Assembly (NCBI GenBank): GCA_032718475.1 | Contig: JAUCBJ010008759.1 | Coordinates: forward strand, 35,089 to 99,088 | From: Nemertoderma westbladi | Taxonomy: Eukaryota > Xenacoelomorpha > Nemertodermatida > Nemertodermatidae | Reading direction: 5' to 3' | DNA: 64,000 bases | Shown here: one piece after another, positions 1 through 11,230 of the stretch | Position numbering within the stretch: the stretch's first letter is position 1 | Layout of the letters: each line of letters begins with the position of its first letter | Translations under genes and position numbers: made by a program | The notes under the pieces: model-generated | What the model was told of the DNA's origin: nothing | Seen by the model: only the letters and a program-made list of their open reading frames with translations | Database searches by the model: none

Positions 1-304
1 AATAAATGATGATACATTTGTCCTTCCGTGTATATTTAGTATTCCATGGATACACCCATATATTCCATATGGTATAATAGGGGGAAACACACACCATAAA
101 TATATATCCCACTCAGAGTAAAAATAAATGAAATAATTCGTGCAATAACATTTAATCATTACTAAGCTCATTCAATCCCAATCTATATATTTCTGGAAAT
201 ATTACCAATAGAAAAGTTACATATATTGGAAACATCAAAATTAATGTGGGAAATAAAAAACTCAAAAAAAACAATCTTTTATCATGTCATTTTTCTCTCT
301 CCCC

Positions 305-345
305 TCTACTATACACGTTCGTGGGCCTTCGCGCAGGACGAGGGT
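305..345. repeat. MITE end fragment
   Basis: A short stretch reads gtgggccttcgcgcaggacg, matching the terminal inverted repeat of the MITE-like element at 6244-6566. Only one end is visible, so this is a fragment or solo end. The rest of 1-550 shows AT-rich sequence with no gene signal. Confidence 0.35.
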
Positions 346-553
346 AAGTTATTAGATACAGATTGAAATTGAGCAATTTTATCCCAAAATCGGTACTTAA
401 GAAATTTGAATAAATAATTAAGAAAATTTAACCAAACTTTTAATTTAAAAAAAACTTTCGCATTGGCAACTGGGCATCGATGTCATAGAAGTCCACAGTT
501 AAACTACTCAAAAATTTCAATGTATTCTTCAGTCCTCGGGTCTCGCTCATCGG

Positions 554-780
554 TTAGTCCAGTTTGCCCATAGCGCAGTAGCGATACCAAAAGTCGAGGT
601 CGCCAACGACACTGCGACATACAGAGGCGGTGGCCTTGATGGCCAGTTGTTTTAGTACCGGTACCATTCCAAAACGTTGCTGGGTATTATCAGTCAGTAA
701 TGTAAGTCCGCCTAATTTCAAAACTTCCATGGCTGCATGGTTGCCGTTGCCGAGCATTATTGGCGGATGGCGCCAACGAC
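554..780 (-). CDS. Doubtful terminal exon, armadillo-like
   Basis: On the minus strand a reading frame runs from a plausible splice acceptor (ccgtcttcag at 790-781) to a TAA at 554. It contains LGNGNHAAMEVLKLGGLTLL, which looks like the start of an armadillo/HEAT-type helix, followed by AIKATASVCRSVVGDLDFW. If real it would be the last exon of a gene whose upstream exons are elsewhere on the minus strand. No second exon or poly-A signal was found to support it. It could equally be a chance open frame of 75 codons in repeat-rich DNA. Confidence 0.25.
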
Positions 781-1120
781 CTGAAGACGGTACCGGTAAC
801 TCTGTACCACTGTAACAGACACAGTACCGTACTATAAAACAGATGTTTAATAAGATTAAAGTACCATACCGTACCGGTACATGATATGGCTGAATAGTCG
901 CGATATCACAATTCAGACATCACTCTGACAATTGCTGGACTCCACGGTGAAATAGGCCTACCACACTTCCCAAGGCCACATTATTGCTGCATTGTACCGG
1001 TATTGAGGAATTTCAAACGCACTTGATATATCCTGCAGTCTCCTAGCAACCAGCTGATGCCAAGCCTAGTAATTTTTGGATAGATAAATTTATTATAACT
1101 GCAAGACAGTTACACAGATG

Positions 1121-1347
1121 CTGCGCGAAGGCCCCACGCAAATTCATCTTGGAAAATTTCTAAACTTTTTCTAGACTACATATGTACCAAGTTTGGATAT
1201 ATTTTATCGAGATTTGGCTGAGTTATTAAAATTGGACACAACAGATCAACAGAGCAACAGAACAACAGATCAACAGAGCAACAGACACACCGATTGAATT
1301 AGTGGTGCCTGTATGCTAAGCTCGCTTACTTTCGTCGCTCGCCCCAT
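1121..1347. repeat. MITE-like repeat, diverged copy
   Basis: Starts with tgcgcgaaggccccac and ends with tcgcttactttcgtcgctcg; in the middle it has gtaccaagttt, then cgagatttggctgagttatt, then a short cagatcaacagagcaa repeat. The same order of motifs occurs in the element at 6244-6566, so both are copies of one family, this one more diverged. Confidence 0.45.
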
Positions 1348-2701
1348 ATAACTACACTACAAGATCCGCCACATCAATGAACTATTACATACCACGTACA
1401 AGACTGGCTCTAACACAAAGATCACTCAAATATCACGGTACTTTGATATGGAATTCACTTCACCTGAAAATAAAAGAAAGTACAACTAAGAAAGCACTTA
1501 CCCAAAATCTTAAAAAGTCATTGCTAAACGATCTAACTTGAAATAAAAAAAAACTTAAAATAAATAAGTCCTAGAGTAGTATTAGGCCCAATCATCTATT
1601 AAACTCATTAAACAAATTTGTATCTATTTATAAATCGTATCACATCGCATTAACTGAATATTTCAAATTTTTTTTAAAATCTCAAAATGTAATTTAAATC
1701 TATCAAAATCAACAGGCTGTACGAATTAAATTGATTGAAATGTAATATTTACAACAAAACGCTCGCCACGGCAACAGGGATCTATACTAGCTTTGCTACT
1801 GTTTCCTGTTTCTCATAAATACTACAATACTGTAAACAAATATTGGAGCTCCAAACCTAGCAACGATCCATATAATCTAAATAACAATAAAACCCCAATT
1901 ACGCAGTGTACCTAAACTGGTGATGGGTTTATAATACTGAGAGTGTGTATTAATAACGAAACAAATAAATGAACCATTACGGGTTCCTTTGATTGATTGA
2001 TATTCAATTTTATTACTTCTTTCTAGTCAATAATATATAATATTATATAATTATGTATAACAATGCAATGCCAGCCACGATTGAACCTGGTATTCCATAA
2101 GCTCAAAGGATTTTTAGCGTTTTACCTCTATGCCTATGGATGGAGTCGAATATTTTATTGAAGACCACTAAGGTCAGAATTGCAGTAGGCCTAGTATCTG
2201 AACTATTATTGATCCATTTTGGTTTAAATCCATTTTGGCTCTTACACGGATTACTCTCTGTCAGACTCCCCAGCAGACCATAGGCAAACATTAGCCATTA
2301 GCCTACAGTACTTAGTGTTTCTAATTTGTTACACGCCAGATGAAACCCTCTCAAACTCCTGAATGGAATGAAAGCGAGTACCATCTATTGGATTACTTAA
2401 TGCGAATAGCTGGTTAGCTGTATGATTTTTTAGTTATTGTGTACTGCTGACTGTAGGAGTTGACTGCTCTAAAAAAGTTGAAATATGTGGCTCTAATAGA
2501 TTCGAATCATGAAGTGAAATTTAATTCTGATATAATTTTGCTTTAGATTTCCTTTTATAACAACGGGAAATCTGTCGGCCTAAATAATTCGAAAATAGTG
2601 TAGAAAAAGAATGACATTGGAAATTTAAGACAATAGAAAGTATGACGGAAATACATTTGTTTGCTAACTAACTTTGTACAACTTTATTCGAAGGAGAGAG
2701 A

Positions 2702-2727
2702 GGGGGGGGGGGGGGGGGGGGGGGGGG
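2702..2727. repeat. Poly-G tract
   Basis: An uninterrupted G run of about 26 bases following gagagag. It is one of at least eight long G/C homopolymers in an otherwise AT-rich window. Confidence 0.9.
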
Positions 2728-3182
2728 TTCTTATTCAAAGAAATACGGTAATTTAATTTGACGCGACTTACGACTTGCTTAATGGCGTCTTGACGCCGTC
2801 TCTATTTGAATCATGTTATCTCCATCCACCAACCCCACTAATCCCAAGCAAAGTGCAGGATTAAAATTTCCTAGCTAGTTCGATTTGGGGCATACAATAA
2901 CATACAGCCAAAAAAGGCCATATACACTCACATTCAACCATTAACGATCACATACACTCAAATATTTATTGCGATTTCGATCATAGAGTATATTGATTAT
3001 TGATATATCTTTTCGCTTTCCCTATTTGTTTATCCCTAATATTGCTATACTGCCGTACACTGTACAGCTGTAGTAGCCTACCGGTTCTGTTTCGTTACAA
3101 ATTATATAATATCAGGATTAGGCTACGGGTCAGAATGTGGGATCCTACTATCTATTACTGCCGGTGTATCATACCCGCCGTA

Positions 3183-3258
3183 GTCAGGAACCGCGCCGTT
3201 GTCAGGAACCGCGCCGTTGTCAGGAACCGCGCCGTTGTCAGGAACCTCGCCATTGTCA
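3183..3258. repeat. 18-bp tandem repeat
   Basis: About four copies of gtcaggaaccgcgccgtt; the last copies are diverged (cctcgccatt). The unit is GC-rich compared with its surroundings and is a multiple of three, so it is read as a repeated peptide in an otherwise meaningless frame. Confidence 0.8.
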
Positions 3259-4587
3259 GACTGTTAGAATATTTGTCAACGGCTCGCTTTTGTTGCTGTG
3301 ATTGTTTTCTCCCAATTCTAAATTCCTTGTGATGTCCGCGAATGTGTGGCCATATCTGGCTGCATATAAATAGTTAGCACAGAATTCAGCATCATGGGAT
3401 GGGTGGCCCTTGTTTCTAATTCTGATATTATTAACAATCAATATAATATGATCGAAATCTCAATAAATAATTAAAATTATAATTTATTTATGTATTTATT
3501 ATGTTATTTATTTATTATATAATTTATGATTGTATTGGAGTGTTTGTGATCGTCTGTGGTTGCGTGAGTGCACCCTATATATGCATTTTTGACAGTATGT
3601 GACTGTATGTATTTGCCTCAAATCGAATTAGCCAAATGTCCTTAGCATAAGCCAAAGATAAATAGGAAATGTAATGTATAGAATATTCATTCCGGATACT
3701 TTAGATACTTTTTGAATTTTGTGTACAATGTGATATTTTCCAGTTAAGGATTTACAATTATTTATCTTTTTACTTATAGCTCTTTACATTAATCAAACAG
3801 CCACGTATTGACTCAAGTTTGAGGCAAGAAAGCAGCTGCAGAGTTCAGATATTATATGATCTTTAAATTCAAATAAATTTCCATGTCCAATCCATATTAT
3901 TCATCAACAATTACATAAAATTTGATGTAAACTAATATATTATAATTATTACAAAATAATAATCAATAAACGGCTACTATTAAATTATTAGAGCGCTAAA
4001 TAGTGCTGAATTGACTATTACATATACATAGGACGATAAATGTATTTTTTTACAGTATCACATAACATATCACGACAAAAATCAAAATATTATTTGCTTA
4101 TAATAAAATTCATTAATTATATTAGTGCAGTGGAGTGAAATAATTTTGACAAATGTGCCAAAAGTCTTTTATTGTGTATGTCTATGTAGCTGACAAAAAT
4201 CCCATGCTCTAAAAAATATTTGTAGCAAAACATACATTTAAAGCTGAAAATTCTAAAGAAATTGAAATAATCTTAGGAGAGAATAAGGATAATATTCGAT
4301 ATAGTGATATTCCAGAATAATTTAATTAATTTTGCGATAAGCTGTGATTCAATGGGAATAGAATAAATTTTACACTGACCTGCCTGACATTGCTATATCT
4401 CGGTAAACAGATTTACCATACAACTTTTAAATATACAAAAATTGCCCCTATTATTAAACTGATGCAAAAAAAACAACAATTGCACTGCTAGGAAATTTAA
4501 TAATTTAAACGAATTTTAGATGTAATTTTTCACCTAATGGGGGATAAATGATAATAGGGTAAATAAACAATATTAATTGTGATTGTT

Positions 4588-4640
4588 GTATTCTATTCAA
4601 TAAATACACAATATTCTGGAACAATTTGTTTATGTATGAT
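4588..4640. repeat. Foldback-centre fragment
   Basis: The segment containing aatacacaatattctggaac and then ttgtttatgtat closely matches the central part of the foldback element at 39360-39415. It is a lone fragment without an inverted partner nearby. Confidence 0.5.
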
Positions 4641-4738
4641 TATTTTTTTATTTTTTAACACACAGTTTCTATTTATAAATCAACATTAATTACGTATTTA
4701 ATATTTTGAGAGTTTCTAATTTGCATATATATTATTAT

Positions 4739-5147
4739 TTAGATACCGGAACTGGCTGAAAGAGATATAAAACGTGTTTCAGCGATTGCTTTGGTGGCTT
4801 TACCAGCAGCCTTTCTGTGGCTCCTTGAACCACGTAGATACATCACGGACGATCTCAGAAGGGCAAAACACATCTTTACTCGTAGGAGCGCTACCATTAT
4901 GGAGTAAGGGGTATCACGTTTTGCAGACAGAAGCAAGGACATGCGATTTATGAGCGCATTGGCCGATCTACTTAGACCTCCACTTGCTGCAGCTACAAAA
5001 GGGCAGAAGCCTGCATGTTCAACCAAATTGATTCGCTCCTCGTACTTCCGTCTCTTTGCATTCTCGTGCATATTGTATGCAGCATCAATTGACCTTGGGT
5101 TGGAGTCGCAATGAGGATTGAAGACCTTCACGTCTACGTCTACGTGA
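4739..5147 (-). pseudogene. LINE 3' fragment, RT-endonuclease C terminus
   Basis: The minus-strand frame begins within DVKVFNP and continues CDSNPRSIDAAYNMHE, then a block rich in ALINRMSLLLSAKRDTPYS, ending at TAA (4739-4741). The same sequence, diverged, forms the C terminus of the LINE inserted in the BEL element (14999-15420), so both are copies of one non-LTR family. This copy lacks the reverse transcriptase and everything upstream, as expected of a 5'-truncated insertion. Upstream of the break the sequence is a short gtctac repeat. No target duplication was identified. Confidence 0.65.
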
Positions 5148-5639
5148 TTGTTGTATTGATTTTATGTGAAATTTATGTATGTATTTTATATAATATTTTA
5201 AAAACAACAATAGTTGTTTAAATATATTAACTGAAGAGGTAAACACTAAGAGTCTGAAACCCCACAAACTACAAAAAACATAGAATCATAATGCATAATA
5301 TGCATTACTATGGCATGCTGCCATAATAATTGATGGTTTAATGAAAATGAGAAATGGAAATGAAAATTTAATACTATTTATAACAAACCTAAAAAATTAG
5401 CATAAATTAACAGCGCCACCTAGCGGTGCAGAATTATTTTCATAAAATTTCGCCTGATAGTTATGTTGCCCCATCTTTGATCTATCATATAAAAAACTTT
5501 CATGTGATTAGATTCAAAACTGTAAAAGCCTTAGGGTTTTAAGCGCAACCAAATGTTTTTTATTCTTAACTAATAATAAATGGCGAAAGAAAATTATTTC
5601 TGACCTTTCATGTAGAATAGCATATTATATAATATATTC

Positions 5640-5738
5640 CAAATTATAGCCAAAACCAAACAATTTTGAAACACTGAGAGTGATAAATCTAAGAGTTGTC
5701 CGAAAATGGTGTACCCCCCCCCCCCCCCCCCCCCTTAA
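5640..5738. repeat. Possible TTAA/poly-C element end
   Basis: A C run (about 5714-5734) is followed directly by TTAA and preceded by tccgaaaatggtgta. The ends of the foldback element at 30878-32029 have the same layout: TTAA, then a G/C run, then a tract resembling gcgcattttctgacc. It may be a solo end of that family. The opposite end was not found. Confidence 0.35.
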
Positions 5739-5739
5739 T

Positions 5740-6243
5740 TCAATCAACAAAAAATACAAACGAAACAAACAAAACAAACATAAACATAAACATATTAACA
5801 TTCTCAACACACAGTCTATGTATCGCAACCCTAACCTAAACCTAACAGCCATAGTTTTCCGAAGTCCTTAGGGCTGATTCGATGTTTTTTTGTAGTCCAG
5901 TGCTAACCCCCCTTGCTAAGACTCTTGTGTTAACCTTTTATAACAAGCAGGCCCTCATTAGTAGTCAGTAGGCCTATGTCGTTAACTTTAATTACAATAG
6001 TTTATGATATAATCAGTCTGGTTTTTCAAGGTTTAATAAGGTTTTTTGATGTCCGCAAATCTGATTAATTTGCTAATTAATTAGTTAACTTAAATTGCCT
6101 CATTTGTTGAGAATTTTTGTTAATAAGTTTCCTATATTGCACCAGTCAAATGATAAAAACTGATTAAAAGGTCTTCTTTAAACTAAATTGGTAGAAGTGT
6201 ACAGTTCAGTAACTGCATTCGATAGTCAATTGACTACCCGCTT
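5740..6243. other. Intergenic, no gene seen
   Basis: AT-rich sequence with short aaacaaac and aacctaaacctaac stretches; no supported gene. Confidence 0.4.
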
Positions 6244-6566
6244 GTGGGGCCTTCGCGCAGCACGAAGTGAGCAAAGCCTTTAGCATATGGGCACCATTAA
6301 CGAGTTGTCTGCCGTTATTCAGAAGTCTTCAACACAATACTCGTCATCCTCCTGTGCCTCGTTGCGTTCGTTCGTTTTTGACCAAACTTCAGATTCTTTC
6401 TAAACTTTTAACGGAATACATACGTACCAAGTTTCGTTTAATTTCATGAAGGAATAACCGAGTTATTAGCGATCAAACATTTACGACGACGACGACAGAC
6501 GACGACGACAACTCGCCAATGGCACCCATATGCAAAGGCTTCGCTCACTTCGTGGCTCGCTCCACA
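6244..6566. mobile_element. MITE with imperfect terminal inverted repeats
   Basis: The left end reads tgtggggccttcgcgcagca and continues cgaagtgagc...gcatatgggcacca. The right end, read on the other strand, gives tgtggagcgagccacgaagt and then gagcgaagcctttgcatatg. The two ends are therefore imperfect inverted repeats of about 45 bp. The interior has gtaccaagtttcg, ccgagttatt and a (acg)n stretch. It has no coding capacity, so it is a non-autonomous element. The related copy is at 1121-1347 and partial ends at 305 and about 32125. Confidence 0.6.
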
Positions 6567-7585
6567 GTAATGTTTTAATCAATATTGTGAAAATCTCACT
6601 TGTTGATATGTAAAATCCATTTGCCATGGAAAGAAATATAAAATTATTGAATATATGGCCAGGTTTTTAAGAGCATAGGATTTTTGTTATTTATATTATA
6701 ATTTATAATACCAAAGGTGCTTTAAATAAGTTTCGCAAGTTGTTCACTTTTGTTACAATTTCGCCTTTTTATGTGGCTAAATAACTTCACTATAGTTCCT
6801 TCTTACAAATTAGTTAGCCAATAGCCATTATCACATATATTTACCTAAATAGTAATTAATAATACTGACTTATTTTTATAAACATTTGCAAAAATAAATC
6901 TTTGTTAAATTTTTTAAAATTTCACCCTTTCTATTTACAAATATTGTTCACGAATAATAGACTATGTAAGTTGAAAACGGAAATTGCCACAGGAAAATAA
7001 TAAAGAAAAAACACATGATTAAATATTTAACTATTTCTAATGACTGAAGTACCACAGTCTTTGTTGTTTAAATTTATATAACATATGAAAATAAACATTT
7101 TGAAAATAAAAACATCAGAATCATGGTGCGGTGCTGTATTTTATAAAAAATAATATTTTTAATTTTTTATGGCATTAATTTTGTTAGCTACTTTATTTCA
7201 TTTAATTTCATAAATAATTCAAGCATTAAAGACCTATTATCAGTAATAATTGATCTCGAAAAGTCCAATTTCTTCACATCTACAATAAGAATTACCGGTA
7301 TAATGATCTTCTATAGTGAATACCAATAACACCTTGTGTACATACTGTAGGCCTACAGGATGTATGTAAAACAACATATTACAGTAATATATATCATTGG
7401 AGTACTGTATTTCTATAAGGAAAATATTCGCGGAAAATATTAATTATATTGCGATTTTTCCCTAAAATAAAATTTTATGCTTCAAAAAAATCTTTAACCT
7501 GATGATTTTTTTTTTTTTAAAATAAGTGTTGTAAAAGCTTTTGCGGACATAACAAGTCATTTTTACGCAATGCGCAGATTGCGCA
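6567..7585. other. AT-rich intergenic DNA
   Basis: Very AT-rich, no supported gene, no clear repeat recognised by eye. Confidence 0.4.
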
Positions 7586-8229
7586 ATTGCCCTTTCATCC
7601 GAGATCTGGAGAGCGTAGACGAAACAGTTACCCTGCGCTACATCAGAGCTTGGGAAGCTAACGCGGATCTCCATTGCGAATCACGTCACCGATACTATCC
7701 AGGACGTGCATATGAAGGAGTCTATGCGTTTCACCCATACCTCTTTGCATCCGTCGAACAAAATTCTCGCATTCCCAGTTACGAACTGATGAAGCGTGTT
7801 GGCGAGAATATTTCGACTAAATATGTTCGCAAGTATCTTAGGAATATTATTCCCAATAACCTGAATTCCTTTAACTTCATCAACTTCATCCGTCAAGATC
7901 AGGAATACGGCGACTTGTTCATAAACTCGCATCCTGAATTACAAGAAATTCATGAACGACCATATGAATATAAAGCCAGAGAACGCGAATTAGAGAGAAC
8001 AATCAAACCGCGGAAATTTCTCACTACACATGGTCAACCTACCGCTGTCGTACAAACGACCCATCAAGGACCGGTAAGAGCTGCCATCCTGAAACAAGCT
8101 CTAAAGGTTGTTCGCCCTCGTTCCACCGATATTGATATCGATCAACCGGGTACTTCGACCGGTGGATACACCGGTCGATCAGAGCAATCAGAGCAATCTT
8201 CCCAGTTATGCCAGCAGAGACCCACCTGA
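7586..8229 (+). pseudogene. Truncated copy of CCHC-knuckle ORF
   Basis: The frame encodes the last 210 or so residues of the protein at 22715-23710 (CPFIRDLESVDETVTLRYIR to the shared C-terminal QLCQQRPT and TGA). The ATG at 7570 lies outside the repeat and is probably fortuitous. Both zinc knuckles are missing because the repeat starts just after them. By hand count about nine residues differ from copy 2, against few silent changes, which suggests neither or only one copy is under constraint. Confidence 0.7.
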
Positions 8230-9007
8230 GAAAGCTAGCGCATGCGCATTTAGTTGTCGTTTTTCTGAGAATTAGAGCCCTCTCAGAATTCTGTACTAAG
8301 TACGGTCGTTTCAGACTTTGGCCCAAGAACATCTGATGACACTGTTTTACTGCTGTTTTATATTGTGTTCATTGTTGTTTATATTAATGGATGTTATATT
8401 TGGAGAATACCGATAAATAATCGTAAACCCCTCAATCTTCTTGATTACTGAGGTAAGCGGAGAAAGAGTTTACCGGTAGCAACTGCGACTTAAATTATAG
8501 TGGCTTTTGTGTGAATTAAATGCTATTTCATAATCCCTACATGTGTCAGTTGCAATCCTCCTTATATATGATCAAATTCAGTGACGGTCGGCAAATTAGT
8601 GTGAAGTAGTGTAAAGTAGTGTGAAGTCGTGTGAAGGTTAATAAAGCATCTCCTAAAGAATGCGCTATTTACGAAACTCTGTGGCCATCTAATTGTGATT
8701 AGTGTAAGTCATAACTCTGTTTTTATACTTAAAGCACCACGTCCTTAAGGAACTGTTAATATTTCCCCGAAAGTAAATATAGTTGTCAGAGATTATATAG
8801 TAGCGATCAATCGAATAATACAAAGTAGCTTACACCGCAATACTTCCTAAGGAACCCGAATCCAGTGGGTCATACGCCGCGCACGGACTGGCTTCGGCAG
8901 ATGTAAATTCAGTAAACCAGGTAATTGGTACGGGCAAAGTCGATTCATAATCAAAAGGACAATTAAAATTGGCAGGTTAAACTGCTAAAGGTCTGAAAGC
9001 GCGAACA
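8230..9007. other. Shared 3' noncoding part of the direct repeat
   Basis: Follows the stop codon and is conserved with 23711-24600. It contains short gtgtgaagtagtgtaaagt repeats and aataaa-like sequence, and ends at cgcgaaca. No protein is apparent. Confidence 0.6.
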
Positions 9008-9190
9008 TTAATGGATTTTTTTCTTTATTGCGCAGTAGGCAATAAATATATTTTGTCTAATGTTCTGGTGAGAACTTTAATAGATTTTGTTCTTTATTGT
9101 GCAGTGGGCAATAAATATATTTTGTCTAATGTTCTGGTGAGAACATTAATAGTTTTTAGATTCTTTATTGCTCAGTAGGCAATAAAATCG
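9008..9190. repeat. 69-bp tandem repeat, about 2.6 copies
   Basis: Units contain caataaatatattttgtctaatgttctggtgagaac; they begin directly at the end of direct repeat copy 1, whose last bases (gaaca) match the repeat's own gaac(a/t)ttaat junction. Confidence 0.8.
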
Positions 9191-10917
9191 AACGTACCGG
9201 TCGGACGGTAAACTGTAGTAGGCCTAGTAACCCAAACCAGTACTTACCCAGTATTATTTCGATTGTGAAATAGTGTATATTGTAGGCTGTTAGGGGATTA
9301 GGGATTGATAACCCCTTATTCCTTTGTATGGTTTACTTATTCCTGTCAGTTTTATTTATCAGTAAGTGTAATATTGAGCAGAAGGCCTGTAAGCCTGCTC
9401 GGATTGTATAAATAATTTGTAGGCCGGATTGTTGTCTAACTGTTGTTAGGTCTGAGGAGATTGCAGTGTATGTAGAGTGTCTGTCCGTTAAAGTGCTAGT
9501 TAGGAAGGTGGAGGCATCCAGTGCTGTAAGGTAAACCCTCCACGAAAGAATAAGTTGTACTACATAGTTAGAACGCTTACTAACTAACCATTTCGGAGAT
9601 TGCATATACTGTGGTTTATTTAGGCTTGACAGTAGTCTGCCAGCATTTGGTCTGTGTTTTATTTGAATAGTCTGTATGGGTAGCGTAATATTTATTATTC
9701 AGAGTTTATTCAAGTATTTGCAATCTACAACTCCCCAAGTAATATGCTAACAGTAATTATGTAATAAGGCTTGGTATGCATACCGTTATAGTTAAATTAA
9801 CCCCGGTACTACTTCAGGGCTGCTTGTCGTAGGTAAAGACTGGTGATTTTGTGCTCCGGTCACTCCAGCAGATACCGTGGTTCTTTTGGCTGTTCACGTA
9901 TATCTAACTGCTAGTTATATGTTGTATAAGTACTTGTACCTAATTTAGGGTTTAGAGTACAGTGCTTTCCTGAAAGTAATTTAGTGTGTAGGCAGTATAT
10001 TTGTGTTGTAACGTGGTTAATAGGTCCATTAGCTCTGGTTGGCTTCGATAATTAACCTCTAGGTATAGGACACTCCGGGTACATAACGTAGTGCTTATAG
10101 TTTAAGACTATAAGCCGTCAGACGGTGGTATTTCCTTATCTGGACAACGCAACGTACTTAATACTACTTTATTGGTTTCAAATACTGTAATTTCCTGTCA
10201 GTTTGTAAGAACCAGAAATTCTAACTCCTTGTTAATCTGGTTTGTAAATTTCTTGTTAAATTACCCTAAAAATTGTACTTGTAACTTGTTAATTGTTAAT
10301 TTAGAGATTGTGTAATCTCAACCCGATATGTAAGTAATTTGTAGTGATAAGTAACTTAGTTAAGTAGAATTATCAGTATTAGTGTCTAACAAGTAGCACT
10401 CCACTGAGAGCGTTCAGCTTCTGTGTAGTGACTTCTCACACAGAAATAATAACATTTATTTCAAATATTGTCAAAACCCATTACGGGTATATATATATAT
10501 ATATTTATAAATCAACTCGATCAGATTTATAAAATAGTAGGCCTGTTATACATCAATTAGGTCTTAATATCAGTTGAACTACTGCTTAATATCAGTAATA
10601 AAGTAAAGGGAAGTAATTACTAAAATTTGGAAAATCAGTTATTATTAAATAATTGACATTACCGGTATTTACTGTATGCTTATTATATTTATATAAATTA
10701 GGCTAAACTTATATACCGGTATTCTGTGACTGATCCTAGTCTGTAATAATACTGATATATATACTATAGGTGTATACCGGTATTCTAATATTAAACATAT
10801 ACCACATTACATTGCGTAGCGATATCGGTAACTACTAGACTGACAGTTGATACTGATTTCCCCTAGACTTGCTTTAACTGTCATTATAGTAGTAGGCATT
10901 CAACTGTAAAATAAATT
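9191..10917. other. 5' region of the BEL/Pao element
   Basis: Noncoding sequence before the first gag ATG. A 5' LTR and a primer-binding site should lie here, but I found no block that repeats after the integrase stop (21455-22465), so no LTR is called. An (at)n run sits near 10490. Confidence 0.35.
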
Positions 10918-11217
10918 ATGTCTGACACAAAACAAACACTGTCAGATAGTCTCTTGGAGAGAACGATCTGTGACCCAGATCAAAGTATAGAACATCCCAG
11001 ACTGAAGTCTAAGTCCCCTGTAAGAAAGATTATCCCTGCAGTAATGGTATCAGACCCTAGGCTAGTAAAGCACCATAGGTCTATTATAGGTATTAGGGCT
11101 CAAGTTAAGCGAGACCAGGAGATGGCTGCTAAACAACAACAACACCCGAACCGAGAACTTATTTCTCAACTGCGGAGTAACTCTAGTTCCGACACCGAAG
11201 GAAGAGTTAACTCCTGA
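10918..11217 (+). pseudogene. BEL element 5' ORF fragment
   Basis: An ATG opens a 99-codon frame (start MSDTKQTLSDSLLERTI, end EGRVNS). It contains basic and polar low-complexity sequence and no domain I recognise. It ends 13 bases before the ATG of the main gag frame and lies in a different frame, so a frameshift may separate it from gag, or it may be a small leader ORF. Confidence 0.5.
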
Positions 11218-11230
11218 GATCGGAACAAGG

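Larger units (their letters stand above)
1350..4700. other. AT-rich intergenic DNA
   Basis: No gene is supported here. The open frames present are short, lack recognisable domains and have no splice context. The stretch holds a poly-G run (2702-2727), an 18-bp tandem repeat (3183-3258) and a short fragment (4588-4640) matching the centre of the foldback element at 37789-40411. Confidence 0.5.
7586..9007 (+). repeat. Direct repeat copy 1 (5'-truncated)
   Basis: Nearly identical to 23067-24600, starting at attgccctttcatccgagat and ending at gtctgaaagcgcgaaca. The copies share their 3' end exactly, but copy 2 continues upstream in an open frame that copy 1 lacks, so copy 1 is 5'-truncated. Copy 2 also has about 88 extra bases (near 23820-23910). 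The shared 3' boundary with a ragged 5' boundary recalls retroposition, but no poly-A tail or target duplication is visible; a segmental duplication is the alternative. Confidence 0.8.

Noticed and set aside
7570-7585. ATG at 7570 as start of a 219-codon gene
   Set aside because: The ATG precedes the repeat boundary at about 7586 and is absent from the longer copy's context; the frame is a truncated 3' part of the ORF at 22715.
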